Assembly: GCA_018814965.1 (NCBI GenBank)
Contig: JAHIYS010000134.1
Span: forward strand, 1 to 10,705
Source: Gammaproteobacteria bacterium
GTDB lineage: Bacteria; Pseudomonadota; Gammaproteobacteria; UBA9339
Direction of reading: 5' to 3'
DNA: 10,705 nt
This document shows positions 5,986 through 10,705 of this stretch, piece by piece. Position 1 is the stretch's first letter; each line of letters opens with the position of its first letter. The notes under the pieces were generated by a model. The model did not search any database and had not been told where the DNA came from. It saw only the letters and a program-made list of their open reading frames with translations. Both the position numbers and the translations under genes were made by a program.

Positions 5986-6795
5986 GTGTTAATTTTGAAA
6001 GAAAATCATCCTATAGGTATTTTTGATAGCGGTATTGGGGGCTTAACCGTCGCTAGGGCGCTTGTTGATGCATTGCCGAATGAATCAATTATTTATTTTG
6101 GCGATACCGCCCATCTGCCATATGGGGATAAATCAGTTCAAGCTATTCAGGGATACGCCAAGAAAATTACTGATTTTTTGTTAACACAAGAGGTTAAACT
6201 AATATTGATCGCTTGTAATTCCGCTTCAGCTGCTGCTTATGAGATGCTTGGGGATTATATTGGGTCCAGAGCTTTGCTGGTTAATGTGATTGATCCGGTA
6301 TCTAAATTTTTAAGTGAAAATTATGCTGGTCAAAGAGTAGGTTTGATCGGTACTAAGCTAACTGTGGAATCAGGGGTTTATAACGAGAAGCTTTCTAAAT
6401 TTAAATCTCAGATTGATTTGCGGGCTTTAGCAACTCCATTATTGGTGCATATAATTGAAGAGGGTTATTCTGAGCATAAGCTTATTGATGTTGCTTTGAC
6501 TGAATATTTATCAAATTCATCAATACAAGATATTGAGGCTTTGGTTTTGGGATGCACTCATTACCAGGTGATAAAAGACAAGATCACAGATTTTTATCAA
6601 AATAGGGTCGATGTTATTGATGCTGCCAAAATAGTTGCCTCAAAAGTTGGTGCTATTTTAATGGCTGAGGGGATTTTGGCTACAGCGCCTTCGCAGCGAC
6701 GGTTTTATGTGTCTGATTACACGGATAATTTTGCGCATATGACTAAGATATTCTTTGGCCAAGAGGTTGAGGTGCAGGCTCTAGATATTTTCTAG
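5986..6795 (+). CDS. murI: Glutamate racemase
   Basis: This cytoplasmic enzyme interconverts L- and D-glutamate and supplies D-Glu to MurD for the peptidoglycan stem peptide. At 269 residues it is of normal size for the cofactor-independent Asp/Glu racemase family. Both halves of the pseudosymmetric fold show their signatures: GIFDSGIGGLTV with Asp14-Ser15, YFGDTAHLPYG (37-47), catalytic Cys77 in ACNSAS, and catalytic Cys190 in GCTHY with His192. The C terminus carries FYVSDYTDNF as in other MurI proteins. There is no ATG start: GTG at 5986 or TTG at 5995 (giving MKENHPIGIFDSG) are both possible, and neither has a clear ribosome site. The TTG start matches the usual MurI N terminus best. The last 15 bases overlap the end of valS on the other strand. 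No neighbouring peptidoglycan gene is in the window. Confidence 0.96.
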   Translation: MLILKENHPIGIFDSGIGGLTVARALVDALPNESIIYFGDTAHLPYGDKSVQAIQGYAKKITDFLLTQEVKLILIACNSASAAAYEMLGDYIGSRALLVNVIDPVSKFLSENYAGQRVGLIGTKLTVESGVYNEKLSKFKSQIDLRALATPLLVHIIEEGYSEHKLIDVALTEYLSNSSIQDIEALVLGCTHYQVIKDKITDFYQNRVDVIDAAKIVASKVGAILMAEGILATAPSQRRFYVSDYTDNFAHMTKIFFGQEVEVQALDIF

Positions 6796-9537
6796 CTTCT
6801 TAAGATGAGCGCTTAATTTTATTATCAAACTTTTACTTTCTGTTAGCTTAATTTGATCTTTCTCAATCACCTCTTTTGGAGCCCTGGCAGTATAGTTGGT
6901 ATTGCTTAATTTGACTTCAAGTTTATCGATATCATCTCTAAGTTTGTTTATTTCTTTATTCATCCGGGCAATTTCAGCGCCCAAATCAAATGAGTCGTTA
7001 AATACTAGATGTAGTTCCATTTCATCAACTAAAGTTGATGCAGATAGTGGAATTTTTTCATCATTTGCCCAAGTTATTGATTCTAGTTTAGCTGGAGTTT
7101 TAAGATAGTCTTGATATTGATTGATTCTGCGGCGATCGTTTTCTGTGCCTTTATTTAATAATAAGGGGAGAAGCTTATTAGGAGAGATATTCATCTCTCC
7201 GCGGATATTACGAATTGCAAGAATATTTTTTTTAATCCATTCAATTTCGCTAAATGCATCGTTGTCAATTTTAGTTGCGTCAAATTCTGGATACTTTTGT
7301 AACATTATTGTTGGTTCTTTTATCTGCATTTTTGAAGCAACATCTTGCCATAGCTCTTCAGTAATAAATGGCATAAAAGGGTGAATAATTCGGAGTAAAC
7401 TTTCCAAGGTGGCTATAAGTGTTTTACGCGTTCCTTGCTTTAATGCTGGACTGAATTGATCAGAGTTTAAGATTGGTTTCACTAATTCCAGATACCAATC
7501 ACAAAACTGATACCAAGTAAACTCATAAATTGCTTGCGTAACAAGATCAAAGCGGTAGTTTTTAAATTCTGTAGTAATGATGCTTAAGGTATTTTGGATT
7601 TCAGATTGGATCCAGCGATCAGCAAGGCTGTATTCAGCAGGCTCATCGGTGTAATTAAAATCTTCCAGCTGCATTAAAACGAAGCGGGTGGCATTCCAAA
7701 TTTTGGTGCAAAAATTTCTATAACCCTCAAGACGTGCGATATCGAAATTAATATCACGACTGGTGGTGGCAAGAGAACAGAATGTAAAACGCAGTGCATC
7801 TACCCCAAACCCAGCGATTCCTTGTGGAAAATCTTTGCGAGTTTGTTTTTCAATTTTTTCGGTAAGGTGCTTTTGCATCAGGTTGCTGGTGCGTTTAGTA
7901 ATCAATTTTTCCAGGGTGATGCCATCAGCTAAATCAATTGGATCTAAAATATTACCCTTAGATTTGGACATTTTCTGGCCATGACTGTCGCGAATTAACC
8001 CGGTGATATATAGCTCTTTGAAAGGAACTTCACCCGTAAACTTCAGCCCCATCATTACCATGCGAGCAACCCAAAAAAAGATAATGTCAAATCCGGTGAC
8101 CAATACTGAGGTTGGATAAAAAGTTTTAAACTCATAAGTTTCTTCGGGCCAGCCTAGGGTTGAAAAAGGCCATAATGCTGCTGAAAACCAGGTATCTAAA
8201 ACATCTTCATCTTGTTTTAGTTTGCGGTCTCCTAGTTTATACTTTGCGCAGATTTCATTTTCATTTCGGCCAACATAAATATTATTTTCCTCATCGCTCC
8301 AGGCAGGAATTCTATGCCCCCACCAGAGTTGTCGGCTGATGCACCAGTCCTCTATGTTTTCTAACCACTGAAGATAGGTTTTGGTCCAGGTGTTTGGAAT
8401 GATTTTTATTTTGCCATCCAAAACAACCTGCATAGCTGGTCCGGCTAGTTCTTTGGTTTTAACAAACCATTGATCGGTTAAATAAGGCTCTATAGTCGAT
8501 CCGCTACGATCACCCTTAGGGATTTTTAACTGATGTTTTTCGGTTTTAACTAATAAGTTAGATGATTGTAAGTCCCCAATTATTTTTTTTCGCGCCTGGA
8601 AACGCTCCAGCCCTTGATAAACTACAGGAACATTATCATTGAGATAGGCATCAGGGGTAAAAATATTTATTAGTGGTAAATTATGGCGTTGTCCCATCGC
8701 GTAATCATTGAAGTCGTGTGCCGGTGTTATTTTTACGCAACCGGTGCCGAACTCTTGGTCAACATAGTCATCTGCTATTATGGGTATAACCCGGTCAGTA
8801 AGTGGCAGTTTAATCTGTTTGCCTATTAAATGTTTATATCTTTCATCTTCGGGGTGTACTGCTATTGCTGTATCGCCAAGCATGGTTTCAGGGCGGGTAG
8901 TAGCAATAATTAAGCTTTCATCACTATCGACAATTGGATAGCGTACGTACCACATTGATCCTTCAGCTTCTTCATTGATCACTTCAAGGTCTGAGATTGC
9001 GGTTTTTAGAACCGGATCCCAGTTGACCAGACGTTTGCCTCGATAAATTAATCCTTCTTCGTACAGCTTGATAAAGACATGTTGAACGATCTCGATTTGA
9101 TCAGGATCGAGGGTAAATTTTTGACGGCTCCAGTCTCCAGAAACTCCGATTCTTTTAGTTTGATTAGATATGGTGTCTCCAGAATAGTTTTTCCATTCCC
9201 AAACTTTTTTAATAAATGTTTCCCGCTCCATATCATGGCGACTTTTTCCCTCTGCTCGAAGATTGTTCTCAACTAGCATTTGGGTCGCAATTCCAGCATG
9301 GTCGAGGCCAAGCTGCCACAAGGTATTATCACCAAGCATTCGATGATAGCGGATCATGGTGTCCATGATGCTAATTTGAAAACCGTGACCCATATGTAGG
9401 GTTCCAGTTACATTTGGTGGTGGTTGGATAATGCAGTATGGGTTCCCTTTGCCGCTTGGGATAAAATAATTATTTTGTTCCCATTTTTGGTACCAAAAGT
9501 TTTCAATAGTCTGTGGTTCGTAGGTTTTATTTTTCAT
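6781..9537 (-). CDS. valS: Valyl-tRNA synthetase
   Basis: This class Ia synthetase charges tRNA-Val. Its 918 residues compare with 951 in E. coli. HIGH is HMGH at residues 48-51 in PPPNVTGTLHMGHGFQ; KMSKS is at 522-526 in GQKMSKSKGNILDP. The CP1 editing domain shows ATTRPETMLGDTAI (212-225) and TPAHDFND (271-278). Motifs WCISRQLWWGHRIPAW (398-413) and DVLDTWFSAALWPFSTLGW (445-463) are typical. The segment 539-580 (ITLEKLITKRTSN... to the GVDALRFT region) is the long proteobacterial-type insertion after KMSKS. The C terminus from about 851 (GAEIARMNKEINKLRDDI) is the charged coiled-coil arm that contacts the tRNA. The ATG at 9537 gives the standard MKNKTYEPQ start, but no good ribosome site precedes it. 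Its common gammaproteobacterial upstream partners pepA and holC are absent; a divergent TPR gene is there instead. Confidence 0.98.
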   Translation of the reverse strand: MKNKTYEPQTIENFWYQKWEQNNYFIPSGKGNPYCIIQPPPNVTGTLHMGHGFQISIMDTMIRYHRMLGDNTLWQLGLDHAGIATQMLVENNLRAEGKSRHDMERETFIKKVWEWKNYSGDTISNQTKRIGVSGDWSRQKFTLDPDQIEIVQHVFIKLYEEGLIYRGKRLVNWDPVLKTAISDLEVINEEAEGSMWYVRYPIVDSDESLIIATTRPETMLGDTAIAVHPEDERYKHLIGKQIKLPLTDRVIPIIADDYVDQEFGTGCVKITPAHDFNDYAMGQRHNLPLINIFTPDAYLNDNVPVVYQGLERFQARKKIIGDLQSSNLLVKTEKHQLKIPKGDRSGSTIEPYLTDQWFVKTKELAGPAMQVVLDGKIKIIPNTWTKTYLQWLENIEDWCISRQLWWGHRIPAWSDEENNIYVGRNENEICAKYKLGDRKLKQDEDVLDTWFSAALWPFSTLGWPEETYEFKTFYPTSVLVTGFDIIFFWVARMVMMGLKFTGEVPFKELYITGLIRDSHGQKMSKSKGNILDPIDLADGITLEKLITKRTSNLMQKHLTEKIEKQTRKDFPQGIAGFGVDALRFTFCSLATTSRDINFDIARLEGYRNFCTKIWNATRFVLMQLEDFNYTDEPAEYSLADRWIQSEIQNTLSIITTEFKNYRFDLVTQAIYEFTWYQFCDWYLELVKPILNSDQFSPALKQGTRKTLIATLESLLRIIHPFMPFITEELWQDVASKMQIKEPTIMLQKYPEFDATKIDNDAFSEIEWIKKNILAIRNIRGEMNISPNKLLPLLLNKGTENDRRRINQYQDYLKTPAKLESITWANDEKIPLSASTLVDEMELHLVFNDSFDLGAEIARMNKEINKLRDDIDKLEVKLSNTNYTARAPKEVIEKDQIKLTESKSLIIKLSAHLKKLENI

Positions 9538-9588
9538 AGTTAATCGTGAGATTATCAGAAAAAGGAGGCGAATTAAAGGAAATCTAAG

Positions 9589-9617
9589 TTGAGTTTTAAC
9601 GTTTTAATATGTATGAT
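9589..9617 (+). promoter_or_regulatory. Sigma70-like promoter for the TPR/barrel gene
   Basis: TTGAGT (9589-9594) and TATGAT (9612-9617) are separated by 17 bases, the optimal spacing. They match consensus at 4 of 6 and 5 of 6 positions. Transcription would start near 9624, leaving a leader of about 50 bases that includes the AGGAAGG ribosome site of the gene at 9676. Predicted from sequence only. Confidence 0.55.
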
Positions 9618-9675
9618 AAAATTTTTGGGATTTCTCATTTTTATTGTCTTACATTATACTAGGAAGGGCGTAGTC

Positions 9676-10705
9676 ATGTTTGTTAGTTATGGAAAAAAAG
9701 TTTTATTGTTTTTCTTGTCATCTATTATTATTTGCTCATTATCTTCGGTATCGCTGGCAGTTTCTGGTGTTGGACCAGGTTTTTCATCTAAGGTCATTTC
9801 TTTTTTGAATAGGGGAAGATACCAAGACGCATATAATTTAACCAAAACTAATTCTAGTGAGCTTGGCGATAAATCATATGATATGTTGCTTGGAAGAGCG
9901 GCTTTAGCAGTAGCAAAGCCTGATGAGGCAGCTATGGCCTTTGAGCGGGTATTGATGCAAGACCCTAATCTTTTAAATGCTAGGTTTGGTTTGTCAGAGG
10001 CATATTATGCTTTAGGGTTGTATGATGATGCTAAAAGGGAGCTAAACACACTGATCTCTGAAAGATATAAAGGTGTAAAGCCGAATGTTCTTATTTTCAA
10101 ACAATATTCTTTAGCTTTAGATAGTAATATTAAGGCATTGTCAGACAAAATTAATAAAAAACTTTCAGCTCGTGATAGAGAGTACCACTTTTATGGGCGG
10201 GTCGTATTTGGTTCCGATAGTAATGTTGCAGCCAGTACAGACGAAGACTATGCTGGATTTGCATCACTTACGGGGACTGATATTGCCCCGGATCCATCAA
10301 GCTCAGTATATAGTGATCAGGTTGCTGCATTAAATGACTTGTATTACAAATTAAGGCAATATAACGATAAACCCAAATCATTTTATTTATATCCTAGTAT
10401 TGGCGTTAAGGGGAAACATTTTTTATCAGATACCAAGTATACTTTGTTTTGGGATCTTAATGGCTCACATAAAGAATATACTCAAGTAGATAATTATGAT
10501 GTTAATCAAGCTAATGCTACTTTGGGGGTTAACTATCAAATTAATCCCTTATATTTATTGAATGGTACGGCTTATTATCAAGAATATATGGTTGATGGTG
10601 ATAGGTACCGTGAAGCTCCTTTGGGCGCACTTAGTTTAAGTCGGGTTTTAAATTCTAATAATATTCTAAAGCTTTATACTAACGATGGTTTTCTTATTTA
10701 TCCAA
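9676..10705 (+). CDS. Exported TPR protein with probable outer-membrane beta-barrel (SLAM/DUF560-like), 3' end missing
   Basis: This rightward gene continues past the window; 343 codons are visible. The ATG at 9676 is preceded by AGGAAGG eight bases away and gives a Sec signal peptide with a hydrophobic core (9-25) and likely cleavage after SLA at residue 28. Residues about 36-130 are helical pairs of tetratricopeptide type, best seen in GRAALAVAKPDEAAMAFERV (73-92) and NARFGLSEAYYALGLYDDAK (101-120). From about 167 the pattern changes to alternating aromatic/polar strands, starting HFYGRVVFGSDSNVA, where xGxDSNV resembles the barrel entry of SLAM/DUF560-type outer-membrane proteins. Strands such as KYTLFWDLNGS and YLLNGTAYYQEY follow. 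A SLAM-like role (moving lipoproteins to the cell surface) is possible, but a general TPR-porin is equally consistent. The frame is open upstream to TTG 9589, but the signal peptide and ribosome site favour 9676. Confidence 0.8.
   Translation, partial: MFVSYGKKVLLFFLSSIIICSLSSVSLAVSGVGPGFSSKVISFLNRGRYQDAYNLTKTNSSELGDKSYDMLLGRAALAVAKPDEAAMAFERVLMQDPNLLNARFGLSEAYYALGLYDDAKRELNTLISERYKGVKPNVLIFKQYSLALDSNIKALSDKINKKLSARDREYHFYGRVVFGSDSNVAASTDEDYAGFASLTGTDIAPDPSSSVYSDQVAALNDLYYKLRQYNDKPKSFYLYPSIGVKGKHFLSDTKYTLFWDLNGSHKEYTQVDNYDVNQANATLGVNYQINPLYLLNGTAYYQEYMVDGDRYREAPLGALSLSRVLNSNNILKLYTNDGFLIYP

Noticed and set aside
9632..9660. Second promoter candidate TTCTCA-17-TATACT before the TPR gene
   Set aside because: Transcription would start at about 9667 and leave out the AGGAAGG ribosome site. 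The upstream TTGAGT-17-TATGAT pair fits better.

Overview
The window looks like ordinary chromosome from an AT-rich Gram-negative gammaproteobacterium. It carries LPS-transport (lptE) and lipoprotein-maturation (lnt) genes, and the leuS-lptE-holA order is typical of gammaproteobacteria. The intergenic palindromic repeats and AT-rich coding are compatible with a Legionellales/Coxiella-like or similar lineage, but nothing here fixes the genus.

Layout, left to right. (1) A leftward unit, leuS -> lptE -> holA, occupies 1-3121; holA runs off the left edge. The lptE frame has an in-frame TAA just where the conserved C-terminal helix should continue. The frame resumes for 23 codons and ends in an ATGA overlap with holA. 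(2) A 267-bp divergent spacer (3122-3388) holds an approximately 100-bp palindrome-ended repeat. (3) lnt runs rightward (3389-4900). (4) A 335-bp convergent spacer contains two inverted repeats, one with perfect 19-bp arms and a GTCATTCCCGC core. (5) A small leftward lipoprotein gene of unknown function ends at 5236. (6) A 400-bp spacer with a GC-rich relic precedes murI (5986-6795), which runs rightward. (7) murI meets leftward valS (6781-9537) tail to tail with a 15-bp coding overlap. (8) A divergent spacer with a good sigma70-like promoter leads to a rightward gene (9676 to the right edge). It encodes an exported TPR protein that appears to continue into an outer-membrane beta-barrel.

Functionally the window is envelope biogenesis (lptE, lnt, murI, a lipoprotein, a putative outer-membrane TPR/barrel protein) mixed with translation and replication housekeeping (leuS, valS, holA). 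Lnt would N-acylate LptE and the small lipoprotein. I see no mobile-element gene, CRISPR array, tRNA, rRNA or defence system. The strongest unusual observation is the apparent nonsense codon in lptE. The intergenic repeats and the incomplete TPR/barrel gene are second.
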